NCBI GenBank assembly: GCA_016213865.1
Contig: JACQZL010000045.1
Span: 1 to 10,302, forward strand
Length of the DNA: 10,302 nt
Source: Candidatus Rifleibacteriota bacterium
GTDB taxonomy: Bacteria; UBP17; UBA6191; JACPRK01
Direction: 5' to 3'
Made by a program: the position numbers and the translations under genes. Shown piece after piece: positions 1 through 6,866 of this stretch. The notes below the pieces were generated by a model. That model was not told the origin of the DNA. It made no database searches and saw only the letters and a list, made by a program, of their open reading frames with translations. Within the stretch, counting starts at the first letter, position 1. The number at the start of each line of letters is the position of its first letter.

Positions 1-207
1 CGAGTAGGCCCGCAAAAGGAGAAAGCCCACGCCGAGCCATCCCATCTCCTTCGCCGCGGAGGAGAGGTTCGTGGAGACCTGCGCGGATACCTGGGGCAGC
101 TCCGGCACGTGCCGCAGGACGGCGTAGAGAACGAGCAGGACGTGGGTCACGATGAACGCCATGAAGATGGGGGTGAGGGCCAGGACGGACTCCCTGACCC
201 CCCGGAG
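1..207 (-). pseudogene. APC-type amino-acid permease fragment, 5' part lost, runs off left edge
   Basis: Reading the minus strand from about 207 to 1 gives one open frame with a membrane-protein pattern. It begins LRGVRESVLALTPIF, continues as a hydrophobic helix (MAFIVTHVLLVLYAVL), then a polar loop, then a second helix ending LGVGFLLLRAYS at the edge. APC-superfamily amino-acid permeases (COG0531) have the same order: a LRGVKES-like turn, a TPIF helix, a loop, and a RAYS segment leading into the next helix. This is family recall, not a search. Such proteins need roughly 150-200 residues before this point. Upstream of 207 the frame stays open to an ATG at 271-273, but those residues are not membrane-like and lie antisense to a LuxR HTH domain. 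The gene therefore appears broken near 194-207. It would have been a cytoplasmic-membrane amino-acid transporter. A chimeric assembly is an alternative explanation. Confidence 0.5.
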
Positions 208-391
208 GCGTGAGATCCTCCGGCTGCTTGCCGAGGGGCAGACCGTCAAGGAGATCGCCCAGAAGCTCGACATCAGCCCCAAGACGGTGGACGCGCTGCG
301 GACGCGCCTGATGAAGCAGCTCGGCCTCCGAACTCTTCCGGAGTTGCTCCGGTTCGCGATCAGGAGCGGACTGGTCGAGCCGGAGCCGTGA
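152..391 (+). CDS. LuxR/NarL-type helix-turn-helix DNA-binding domain, probably the 3' remnant of a longer regulator
   Basis: The 79-aa frame is almost entirely a GerE/LuxR C-terminal HTH domain. It opens with LTPRRREILRLLAEG, carries the scaffold helix EIAQKLDISPKTVDALRTRL with the recognition helix in its second half, then MKQLGLRTLPELLRFAIRSGL and a short tail. Such domains normally sit at the C-terminus of a response regulator or ligand-binding LuxR protein. Free-standing versions such as GerE (about 74 aa) also exist. Homology starts exactly at LTPRR (base 194). The preceding codons (ATG at 152, or GTG at 173) lie antisense to a permease fragment and have no convincing ribosome binding site. 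I infer that the N-terminal receiver or sensor domain was lost at a breakpoint, although a GerE-like small protein is possible. The gene is convergent with the GNAT-VOC gene, with 127 bp between them in which I see no feature. Confidence 0.6.
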   Translation: MNAMKMGVRARTDSLTPRRREILRLLAEGQTVKEIAQKLDISPKTVDALRTRLMKQLGLRTLPELLRFAIRSGLVEPEP

Positions 392-518
392 AGCGAGCGC
401 ACTTGCCGTCCTGCGTCACGAGAGGTGCGACAGCCGCTAGCCGGGAATCTCCACCATCCCCGGAAGCGTAGCCGATGCGAGCCCGGGGCACCCCGTCGGT
501 CCAGGCGCGCCCGCGGGG

Positions 519-1418
519 TCACGCCGCCGGCTGCGCCACGACCAGCACGTTGCCGTCCGGATCGGCGAAGTAGGCGGCCTCGTCTCCCCAGGGCCGCCGC
601 GCCCGCCCGGAGAGCAGTCGCGCGCCGGCTTCCCGTAGCTTGCGGATGGAGGCATCCAGGTCGTCGCAGTGGAAGTAGAGCTCGGTTGCGGTGATCCCTG
701 GCGGAGCGGCGGCGGGCGGCTCGCCGGTGTTGCAAGCGAAGGCAGACGCGGCGTACAGGCCCAGTCCGCGGCCGTCGGGCAGCTCGAGTTCCACGTAGAC
801 GGGCACGTCGACCCGGGCCGGGAAGCCGAAGGCGTCGCGATAGAACGTCGCGGAGCGCGCCAGTTCGGCGACGGCCAGGATGGTGAGGATGTGCCGTGGG
901 GGGCGGGACCACTCGGCGAGCGGCTTCTCCAGTTCCCACATGTCCTGGATCGGCAGACCGGATTGGCCTCGCTCGGGGATTTGCGGCTTCAGTCGCCTGA
1001 CCTCGCGCATGGCGTCCAGGGCCACCCGGACGACCCGGTAGCCTCGCCGGAGATAGAAGCCGACGGCGCGCTGGTTGTCGTTGGTCGTGGAGAGCACGAC
1101 GCGTCTGGCGCCCGCGCCTTGCAGCCTCTCCTCGACAGCGGCCAGCATGCGGGTGCCGTCGCCCTGGCGCTTGCGAAAGGCGTCGATCGTGACCAGTTCG
1201 GCGTCGGGGCCCTCGCGGGCCCAGGTGACCAGTCCCTGAGTCAGGTCACCGCGCGTCAGCAGGAACCCCTCGACCTGTTCGGGCAGGTATCGGCGCCGCA
1301 GCGTACAGATGGGCAATCCCCAGCGCTGGCGCCAGATCGCGGCTATCTCCTCGGTCTTCGCGGGGACCAGTGTAACGGTGTCGTTATTGTCTCGCGTCAC
1401 GGTCGAGTCGTCGTTCAT
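519..1418 (-). CDS. GNAT N-acetyltransferase fused to a VOC (glyoxalase/bleomycin-resistance) domain
   Basis: This 299-aa protein has two domains. Residues about 15-165 are a GNAT acetyltransferase. The acetyl-CoA loop is [10 protein letters not shown] (83-92), close to the R/Q-x-x-G-x-G/A pattern, followed by [19 protein letters not shown] (109-127) and the RRLKPQIP...GLPIQD segment seen in a common GNAT subfamily. Residues about 176-298 are a VOC domain: [47 protein letters not shown] and the closing [22 protein letters not shown] proteins transfer acetyl from acetyl-CoA to an amine. VOC domains bind or rearrange small molecules, often with a metal. Joined, they suggest cytosolic modification or sequestration of a small amine or toxic compound, but no substrate can be read. 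The ATG at 1418 is chosen over the longer upstream frame because of GGGAGG nine bases before it (plus-strand 1428-1433) and because domain homology starts there. It is transcribed divergently from an EamA exporter. Confidence 0.85.
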   Translation of the reverse strand: MNDDSTVTRDNNDTVTLVPAKTEEIAAIWRQRWGLPICTLRRRYLPEQVEGFLLTRGDLTQGLVTWAREGPDAELVTIDAFRKRQGDGTRMLAAVEERLQGAGARRVVLSTTNDNQRAVGFYLRRGYRVVRVALDAMREVRRLKPQIPERGQSGLPIQDMWELEKPLAEWSRPPRHILTILAVAELARSATFYRDAFGFPARVDVPVYVELELPDGRGLGLYAASAFACNTGEPPAAAPPGITATELYFHCDDLDASIRKLREAGARLLSGRARRPWGDEAAYFADPDGNVLVVAQPAA

Positions 1419-1463
1419 CGAGGTGGGCCTCCCATCCGCAAGGTAGCATGCGGCGAGGACGAG

Positions 1464-1478
1464 CGCCGGAATCCGGCG
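1464..1478. promoter_or_regulatory. Perfect 7-1-7 dyad in a divergent intergenic region, candidate operator
   Basis: CGCCGGA, one central A, then TCCGGCG form a perfect inverted repeat. An outer GAGC (1461-1464) and GCTC (1481-1484) extend it imperfectly. It sits in the 114-bp gap between the divergent GNAT-VOC and EamA starts. A short odd-centred dyad here could bind a dimeric regulator of both genes. GC-rich DNA yields such palindromes by chance, and I could not place -35/-10 boxes beside it, so this is weak. Confidence 0.25.
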
Positions 1479-1532
1479 TCGCTCTGCGATCCGGGTCGAT
1501 CTCGCAACGTGCTTCGGGATACCCTGCCGGAG

Positions 1533-2414
1533 ATGGATTCCCCCCCGGCTTCCCCGACCCCGAGCCCCTGGCTCTCCTCGGCGTTCATCCTGATCGCGGC
1601 GGTCCTCTGGGCCCTGCTCGGCATCTTCGGCAAGGCGGCGCAGCAGGCGGGCCTGGCGCCGCTGGAAGTCGCTTTCTGGCGGGCGTTGCTCGGCGGGGCG
1701 CTCTTCGCGCTGCACGCCGGGCTCACCGGGGCCCGGTTGCCACGGGGGCGCGACCTGGCCGTCACGGCGGCCTTCGGCCTGGTGGGCGTGAGCGTCTTCT
1801 TCGGGGTCTACCAGCTCGCCGTGCGCGAGGGCGGCGCCTCGCTCGCGAGCGTCCTGCTCTATACCGCCCCCGCCTTCGTGGCCGTGCTCGCGTGGCGGTT
1901 CCTGAGAGATCCGCTGGGGCCTCGCGACTGGGCCGCCGTGGGCCTGACGATCGGCGGAGTGGGCCTGATCTCGGCCGGCGGGCGGGCCGACGTCTCGGTG
2001 GGGCCGGCCGGCGTGCTGTTCGGGCTGGCCAGCGGCTTCACCTATGCCCTCTACTACATCTACGGGAAGTTCTTCCTGGGCCGTTACACTCCGGCCGCTC
2101 TCTATGGCCTGGCCTTTCCGATCGGCGCGCTCGGGCTGCTTCCGTTCGTCTCGCTCGGCCACCGGCCCGCTGCCGTCTGGGCGATCCTGGCCGCGATCGC
2201 CGTGCTCTCGACCTACCTGGCCTATCTGGTCTACGGCACCGGCCTGTCCGGTCTTCCCGCCACCAGGGCCTGCGTGCTGGCCTCGATCGAACCGGTGGTC
2301 GCGGCGGGTCTCGCGGCGCTCATCTTCGGAGAACGCCTGACCGCGACCGCCGGAGTCGGAGCGGTACTGGTGGTGGCCGCGGCGTTGTTGCTGAACCTGC
2401 CTCGCGAGAGCTGA
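1533..2414 (+). CDS. EamA/DMT-family transporter
   Basis: This 293-aa protein is very hydrophobic with about ten membrane helices in two homologous halves, the standard size and design of the EamA (drug/metabolite transporter) family. Repeat 1 spans about 15-148 and contains [28 protein letters not shown] and [19 protein letters not shown]. Repeat 2 spans about 157-288 and ends with the family signature [20 protein letters not shown] (250-269). The matching SVLLYTAP and VLASIEP segments show the internal duplication. It resides in the cytoplasmic membrane. Relatives export amino acids or other metabolites, and the substrate cannot be told from sequence. The ATG at 1533 starts just before helix 1. 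Its Shine-Dalgarno is poor (CCGGAG abuts the ATG), and a GTG at 1509 is an in-frame alternative. Being divergent from the GNAT-VOC gene, it may share regulation with it, for example modify-and-export. It is convergent with the histidine-phosphatase gene. Confidence 0.88.
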   Translation: MDSPPASPTPSPWLSSAFILIAAVLWALLGIFGKAAQQAGLAPLEVAFWRALLGGALFALHAGLTGARLPRGRDLAVTAAFGLVGVSVFFGVYQLAVREGGASLASVLLYTAPAFVAVLAWRFLRDPLGPRDWAAVGLTIGGVGLISAGGRADVSVGPAGVLFGLASGFTYALYYIYGKFFLGRYTPAALYGLAFPIGALGLLPFVSLGHRPAAVWAILAAIAVLSTYLAYLVYGTGLSGLPATRACVLASIEPVVAAGLAALIFGERLTATAGVGAVLVVAAALLLNLPRES

Positions 2415-2454
2415 GCCCTCGAGTGAGGCGAACTCTGGCGTTTACAGCCGCGCC

Positions 2455-3069
2455 TCAGGCGATGATGCCGGGCGTTTCGCGGAAGTCGGTGGCCAGGAGA
2501 TCGAACGGTTCTGGTGGCCGGAAGTCCCTATCCCACAGGTATCCTCGAGGCCCGTGCGTCACGCGGAGCAGCTCGGGCGTGCGCAGAGCGCTGGCTTCCT
2601 TCACGCCGTACCCGGGATGGAAGGAGGCCAGGAACAGCGCGAGCGCGTTTCCGTGCGAACCGATCACCACGGTCTGGCCCCGGCGCCCTTCGACGATGCG
2701 GTCGATCGCCTCGGTCACCCGATCGCGGCAGGCCCGCGAACTCTCGCCTCCGGGCAGAGCGAAGTCCGGCTCTTCCCAGCTTCGCCGCCAGATCTCCCGG
2801 AAGTCGCTCACCCAGGTCGGCGAGATGAGCCGCTCGCGCAGGCCGCGATCGGTCTCGATGGGAAGACCCAGGCTGGCGGCGGAAGGCCCGAGGGTGGCCA
2901 GACACCGGCGGTACGGGGACGAGCAGATCGACTGCACGCCGAGAGTGGCGAGCACTCCCGCCAGGTCTCTGGCCTGGGTGACTCCCCGTTCCGACAGAGG
3001 CCAATCGGCATCGGGGACCGTCCACGACGGGTGGCTCTGGCAGTGACGCACGAGGAAGAGAGTGGTCAC
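2455..3069 (-). CDS. Histidine phosphatase (phosphoglycerate-mutase-like) family protein, RHC variant
   Basis: This 204-aa protein has the branch-1 histidine-phosphatase layout. The N-terminal strand TLFLVRHCQSH supplies Arg8 and nucleophile His9, and LSERGVTQARDLAGVL follows. SSPYRRCLAT (residues 50-59) brings the second arginine. RERL provides a glutamate near 79, LPGGES (106-110) is typical, and VVIGSHGNALALFL carries the second catalytic His139. Family members form a phospho-histidine and dephosphorylate sugar phosphates, nucleotides or phosphoproteins, and the substrate here is unknown. The usual RHG is RHC, a variant I recall from other family members, so activity is probably kept. The start is GTG, supported by AGGA eight bases upstream (minus strand; plus 3078-3082). 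It lies 34 bp after the C25 protease gene on the same strand and is probably co-transcribed with it. No signal peptide is visible, so it is cytosolic. Its 3' end converges on the EamA gene with a 40-bp gap. Confidence 0.88.
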   Translation of the reverse strand: MTTLFLVRHCQSHPSWTVPDADWPLSERGVTQARDLAGVLATLGVQSICSSPYRRCLATLGPSAASLGLPIETDRGLRERLISPTWVSDFREIWRRSWEEPDFALPGGESSRACRDRVTEAIDRIVEGRRGQTVVIGSHGNALALFLASFHPGYGVKEASALRTPELLRVTHGPRGYLWDRDFRPPEPFDLLATDFRETPGIIA

Positions 3070-3103
3070 GATCGGGTTCCTGCGGCGAAGGCCGCCTTGC
3101 GGG

Positions 3104-4816
3104 TCAGTAGCTCAGCTTCAGGCTGGGGTCGCCGAAGTAGGTGGCGTCCCAGAACACCCAGCGCATCTCCTGGGCCGAGACGAGCCCGAGGAAGGCCTCT
3201 TTCGAGAGCTGGTTGGCGCGGCCCAGGGACGGCGCGTCGCTTGCCAGCGCGGTCGCGATGAAGCGGCGATGCAGCATCTGGGAGGCGCCCGGCGTCGTCG
3301 TCTGGGAAGGGTCGGGGTCTTCCGGCCCGAGGCCGTAGCAGGTGTTGGCGATGGCCGCGACGGCGCCCTTGTCGTGGCGCACCAGCAGCTCGACGAAGCA
3401 GTCGTTGGAGGTGAAATCGCCCGGGAAGCAACCCTGGGTGTAGTAGAAGAACGGCCGGGCGTTGGCGAACCTGCGGATCGACGAGTTGTACATCCGCATG
3501 TTGTACTGCTGGTTCGAGTGGCCCAGGTGGTTCACCATGCTGAAGTTGCCGCTGCTGATGGTGGACAGCGCCTGCGAGCCGCCCCAGGTCGATTCCCGGT
3601 CGTACAGGCGGGAAACCGCCCACTCGGGCCCGTAACCCGTGGTCTGGTAGCCGTGATCGGTGCTGGTTCCCACGAGCTGGTTCATGTACTCGTCGCCGTA
3701 GAGGTTCATGCTGGCGAACAGCTCTTCGCCCATCAGGAGCACACTCTGCGGGGCCGGCCGGCTGGCCGCGACGAGCGTCTTCTTGACGAAGTTCTGGAGA
3801 TCGGTGGTCGTCTTCATCGGCATCCGGCCGAGCACGACCTCCGCGAGGAGGTCGACGTCGCCGCCGATGGTGCCGTCGGTCGGCTCTCCCCACTTGCCGT
3901 TGCCGTTGCCGTCGAAGGCGCCGTCGAGGCGCTGGTACTCGCCGCGGATGTAGTTCCGGAGCTTGTCTTGCAGATCCTTGCCCTCGGTCGAGGACTGGAT
4001 TGCCGCCACGTCGACCACGCGCGAACGCAGGTCGCGACCCTTCAGGTACTCCTGGAGGTCCTTGAGACTGCCCGGCCCGCTGTAGGAGACGAACGGCTCG
4101 CTCGACACGATGAGGTAGTCGTAACCGTCGGCGTTCTCCTTGGCGCTCTTCGCGGCCGCGGCCACGACCTCGGGGTTGTCGACGAGGCCGCGCACCTGCT
4201 CGAGTTCGTGGGCGAACGGCTCGCGCCCGACGGGGGCCGCCTTGTCTTCGCCGTACGAGAGGGTCACCCGCGGCTGGCGCGCCACCGACAGCGGCCCCTT
4301 GCCCGCCGGGACGAGCACGGGATAGACGTTCACGATCGCGATCGGGACCCCGTGCAGGAGCTGGACGCTCGTCTGGACGCGGCTGGCCGGATACCGGTCG
4401 CCTTCGAATCGCGGGGCGGCCTCGAGCGTGCCCTTCGCGCTCCGGCGCCATCGCAGCGAGTACGGCACCATGGAGCGGGCCAGCGGGACCGAGCCCTCCA
4501 TCTGCTCCACGGGGCCTTCCTCGACCTGGACGCCGGTCAGACGGGCGCCGCGCGGCAGCGCCACCCGCAGGGTCTTGACCGGGACCATGGGCAGGCCGGC
4601 CTCGAGAGTGTACGGCAGGCCATCGACCGCGAGCAGGGCCTCGCCCTTCGCGTGCTGCTCGAAGACCGGCGCCCCGAATCGGGTCTCCACCGCGATCGTC
4701 TGCTTCGACGGGTTCGCCGAGATTGCGGCCTTGCACCCGGGCTGGGCCTGGACGGCGGCGGAAGCGATCAGGGCGAGGAAGGCGATGAGCAGAGCGAAGC
4801 GCAACGATCGAGTCAT
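3104..4816 (-). CDS. Secreted C25-family (gingipain-like) cysteine protease
   Basis: This 570-aa precursor starts with a signal peptide (MTRSLRFALLIAFLALIASAAVQA, cleaved near 24). Residues about 40-190 resemble the C25 propeptide: LEAGLPMVPVKTLRVALPRGA, and a later VNVYPVLV...VTLSYGE. The catalytic region runs about 230-570: YDYLIVSSEPF, a DGNGNGKWGE loop (302-311) that looks calcium-binding, EVVLGRMP (326-333), the His motif NHLGHSN (His430/433), and the Cys motif FYYTQGCFPGDF (Cys463). The roughly 30-residue His-to-Cys spacing matches gingipains. C25 enzymes are caspase-fold endopeptidases acting outside the cell or in the periplasm, and specificity is not readable here. The protein ends at FGDPSLKLSY, just after the catalytic domain. 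It lacks the Ig-like and type IX sorting domains of gingipains. The ATG at 4816 has AGAGG eight bases upstream and directly precedes the signal peptide. An upstream in-frame TTG at 4861 is less likely. Confidence 0.85.
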   Translation of the reverse strand: MTRSLRFALLIAFLALIASAAVQAQPGCKAAISANPSKQTIAVETRFGAPVFEQHAKGEALLAVDGLPYTLEAGLPMVPVKTLRVALPRGARLTGVQVEEGPVEQMEGSVPLARSMVPYSLRWRRSAKGTLEAAPRFEGDRYPASRVQTSVQLLHGVPIAIVNVYPVLVPAGKGPLSVARQPRVTLSYGEDKAAPVGREPFAHELEQVRGLVDNPEVVAAAAKSAKENADGYDYLIVSSEPFVSYSGPGSLKDLQEYLKGRDLRSRVVDVAAIQSSTEGKDLQDKLRNYIRGEYQRLDGAFDGNGNGKWGEPTDGTIGGDVDLLAEVVLGRMPMKTTTDLQNFVKKTLVAASRPAPQSVLLMGEELFASMNLYGDEYMNQLVGTSTDHGYQTTGYGPEWAVSRLYDRESTWGGSQALSTISSGNFSMVNHLGHSNQQYNMRMYNSSIRRFANARPFFYYTQGCFPGDFTSNDCFVELLVRHDKGAVAAIANTCYGLGPEDPDPSQTTTPGASQMLHRRFIATALASDAPSLGRANQLSKEAFLGLVSAQEMRWVFWDATYFGDPSLKLSY

Positions 4817-4824
4817 GGCTGGCA

Positions 4825-4829
4825 CCTCT
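4825..4829 (-). promoter_or_regulatory. Ribosome binding site of the C25 protease gene
   Basis: The minus strand reads AGAGG eight bases before the ATG at 4816. This supports that start, which leads straight into a signal peptide, over the TTG at 4861 that would add 15 polar residues in front of it. Confidence 0.6.
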
Positions 4830-4994
4830 GAAGAGCCGAATCGAATGAATGAGCCGGCCAATTTACCATGGATCGGGCCAAGGAATCCTCGTTTTTTCGC
4901 TCTCTTTCGACCCGAAATGTGTTACCTTTCGGACTTCCTGGACCAGCAGGTACGTGACCCTCCAACAGAGGCGAATCGCAGTCACTCGAAGAAA

Positions 4995-5000
4995 AGGAAG
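4995..5000 (+). promoter_or_regulatory. Ribosome binding site fixing the GTG start of the M17 aminopeptidase
   Basis: AGGAAG lies six bases upstream of the GTG at 5007. The only nearby ATG in frame (4917) has no such site and would add 30 residues unlike the family. The surrounding 4817-5006 gap is noticeably richer in A/T than the coding DNA and must hold the divergent promoters of the protease and aminopeptidase genes, but I cannot assign clear -35/-10 boxes. Confidence 0.6.
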
Positions 5001-5006
5001 AACACT

Positions 5007-6632
5007 GTGTGGAACGGTACGGAGTTCGAATTCACGGTCGTTACGGGAGATGTCACCAAAGTTAACTGCCCGGCAGTGATGATCCCTGCCTTCACCGACG
5101 GCGAAGGCAGCGCGGCAGTCGTCAAGAAGATCACCGCGGCCGCGGGCGTCGATCTGGCGGCCTTGCGAAAGACCGGCGAGATTACCGGGACCATGAAGGA
5201 GTTCACCATCCTTCACTCCCGTCCCGGCGCTCCCTTCGGGCATGTCCTCGTCATGGGATGCGGCCGCCGGGAGAAGTTCCGGCTCGACGACCTGCGTTCC
5301 GTGGTCGCCAAGTCCGTTCGCACCCTGCGCAAGATCGGCATCGACAGCATGCTGCTGGTCGCCGCCACCATCCCGCAGCTCACCTGCGAGGACCTGGGCG
5401 AGGCCGCGGCCGAAGGGGCCCTGCTGGGCCTTCACAAGTTCCGGCGCTACCTGAAGAAGACCGACACGGTCCGGCCCTTCCGCGAGTTGAAGCTGCTGGT
5501 CTCGTCCGCGAAGGACGCGGCGCCCGCCCGCAAGGCCGCCGAGCGCGGCCGAGCGTTCTCGCTGGCCACCATCCAGGCGCGCGAGCTGGGCTTCGAGCCG
5601 GCCAACCTGCTGGGCCCCGAGGAGCTGAAGGCCGCCGCCGAGAAGGTCGCCAAGAGCCACAACCTGTCGCTCACGGTCCTGGGCCCCGACGAACTGAAGG
5701 AGCGCGGGATGGGCGGCATCCTCGCGGTCGCCTCGGGCTCGCGCAAGCCCTGCTTCCTGCTCGACCTCCTCTACCGGCCCGAGGGGCGAACCGACCTGCC
5801 CCGGCTCACGCTGGTGGGCAAGGGCGTCACGTTCGATTCCGGCGGCATCTCGATCAAGCCGTCGCAGAACATGCACCACATGAAGTACGACATGGCGGGT
5901 GCGGCGGCGGTCCTGCAAGCGATGGACGCGGTCGCCAGCCTGGGCCTGCCGGTGGAGCTGCGAGCGATCATCCCCACCGCCGAGAACATGCCCGACGGCG
6001 GCTCCTACCGCCCGTCCGACGTGATCAAGATGTACAACGGCAGCTTCGTCGAGGTCACCAACACCGATGCCGAGGGGCGCATGCTGCTGGCCGATGCGCT
6101 CTCCTATGCCTGCGAGTTCGACCCCGACCTGATGGTCGACGTGGCGACGCTCACCGGCGCCTGCCTGGTGGCCCTCGGCACGACGGTCGCCGGCTTGATG
6201 GGCACCAACACGTGGCTCAACCGGGCCCTGGTGGATGTGGGCGAGCACTACGCCGAGCGCTTCTGGGAACTGCCCCTGTATGACGAGTACATGGTCCACA
6301 TGCGAAGCGGCGTCGCCGACATCAACAACTCCGGCCCGCGCTACGCCGGCACCATCACCGCCGGGAAGTTCCTCGAGACCTTCGTCGACGGCCGCCCCTG
6401 GGCCCATCTGGACATCGCGGGCACCGCGTGGTCCGACGAGGATTCCTCGATGTATCTCCACAAGCCCTACCTCCCGAAGCGCGGCCCCACCGGCTTCGGC
6501 GTGCGCACCCTCGCCGGGCTCGCACTGAAGGTGGCTGGCGGCGCGATCGGCTCCTCGAAGAAGTTGCGCGAGCTGACCGGCTGGAAGCCCGCCAAGGCGG
6601 TCGCCGCGAAGAAGACCGGCCGCCGCCGCTGA
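5007..6632 (+). CDS. pepA: M17-family leucyl aminopeptidase (cytosol aminopeptidase)
   Basis: This 541-aa protein is a complete M17 aminopeptidase. Residues about 8-165 form the N-terminal macro-like domain (FTVVTGDVTKVNCPAVMIP). The catalytic domain contains LTLVGKGVTFDSGGISIKP (268-285), MKYDMAGAAAVL (292-303), IIPTAENMPDGGSYRP and the signature NTDAEGRMLLADAL (352-365). Expected metal ligands are present: Lys272, Asp277, Asp295, Asp354 and Glu356. So are the catalytic Lys284 and Arg358; all are offset by about two from E. coli PepA. It removes N-terminal residues from peptides in the cytosol, normally as a two-metal homohexamer. GTG at 5007 is preferred because of the AGGAAG site and family length. 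A basic tail of about 25 residues (AKAVAAKKTGRRR at the end) exceeds the usual C-terminus. The gene is divergent from the secreted protease, so the two may serve successive steps of peptide use. A strong hairpin follows it. Confidence 0.93.
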   Translation: MWNGTEFEFTVVTGDVTKVNCPAVMIPAFTDGEGSAAVVKKITAAAGVDLAALRKTGEITGTMKEFTILHSRPGAPFGHVLVMGCGRREKFRLDDLRSVVAKSVRTLRKIGIDSMLLVAATIPQLTCEDLGEAAAEGALLGLHKFRRYLKKTDTVRPFRELKLLVSSAKDAAPARKAAERGRAFSLATIQARELGFEPANLLGPEELKAAAEKVAKSHNLSLTVLGPDELKERGMGGILAVASGSRKPCFLLDLLYRPEGRTDLPRLTLVGKGVTFDSGGISIKPSQNMHHMKYDMAGAAAVLQAMDAVASLGLPVELRAIIPTAENMPDGGSYRPSDVIKMYNGSFVEVTNTDAEGRMLLADALSYACEFDPDLMVDVATLTGACLVALGTTVAGLMGTNTWLNRALVDVGEHYAERFWELPLYDEYMVHMRSGVADINNSGPRYAGTITAGKFLETFVDGRPWAHLDIAGTAWSDEDSSMYLHKPYLPKRGPTGFGVRTLAGLALKVAGGAIGSSKKLRELTGWKPAKAVAAKKTGRRR

Positions 6633-6662
6633 GCCGGGTAGCGATCTCGGTTAGCTGATTCT

Positions 6663-6700
6663 CGATGCCGGGGTGCCCCTCGCGGGGAACCCCGGCATCG
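6663..6700 (+). terminator. Strong hairpin after the aminopeptidase gene, probable intrinsic terminator
   Basis: CGATGCCGGGGT (6663-6674) pairs perfectly with ACCCCGGCATCG (6689-6700). After a G-A mismatch the stem continues with CCCC/GGGG around a TCGC loop. It begins 31 bp after the aminopeptidase stop codon. The trailing sequence GGCTTTCTC has only a short T-run, so termination may be weak or Rho-assisted, but the stem is too long to be chance. The rest of the 6633-6866 gap shows nothing else clear. TGCTAGAGT at 6804-6812 faintly resembles a -10 element for the next operon but has no matching -35. Confidence 0.75.
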
Positions 6701-6866
6701 GCTTTCTCACCGGGTTGCCGGATGCGTGGTCCGGTCTCGCGAGCGCCGGGCAGGCGGGATCACGTCTCGCGGGCCACGAGCAGCAGTCTACCGCGGCGCA
6801 TCATGCTAGAGTCGGGCGAGGTCGCCCGGTGGGGCGCCACGTCGAGCATCCGGAGGGAGAGCCCAG

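Noticed and set aside
519..2162. Minus-strand open frame upstream of the GNAT-VOC start, up to 2162
   Set aside because: Only the part from 1418 downstream has domain homology. The rest is Gly/Arg/Glu/His-rich antisense sequence of the EamA gene, typical of open frames in GC-rich DNA.
2424..2457. TGAGGCG/CGCCTCA inverted repeat between the convergent EamA and phosphatase genes
   Set aside because: The stem is 7 bp with a 20-base loop and no T-run on either side. It could help termination but is too weak to annotate.
3062..4831. A 589-codon plus-strand open frame opposite the C25 protease
   Set aside because: Composition is His/Val/Arg/Gly-rich with no domain. The opposite strand has a signal peptide, propeptide and catalytic motifs, so this is a shadow.
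4863..6461. A 532-codon minus-strand open frame opposite the M17 aminopeptidase
   Set aside because: The plus strand encodes an unambiguous complete enzyme, and this frame is low-complexity antisense.
6804..6812. TGCTAGAGT as a -10 promoter element for the CYTH operon
   Set aside because: The position is plausible, but no -35 hexamer is seen at 16-18 bp, so I do not call a promoter.
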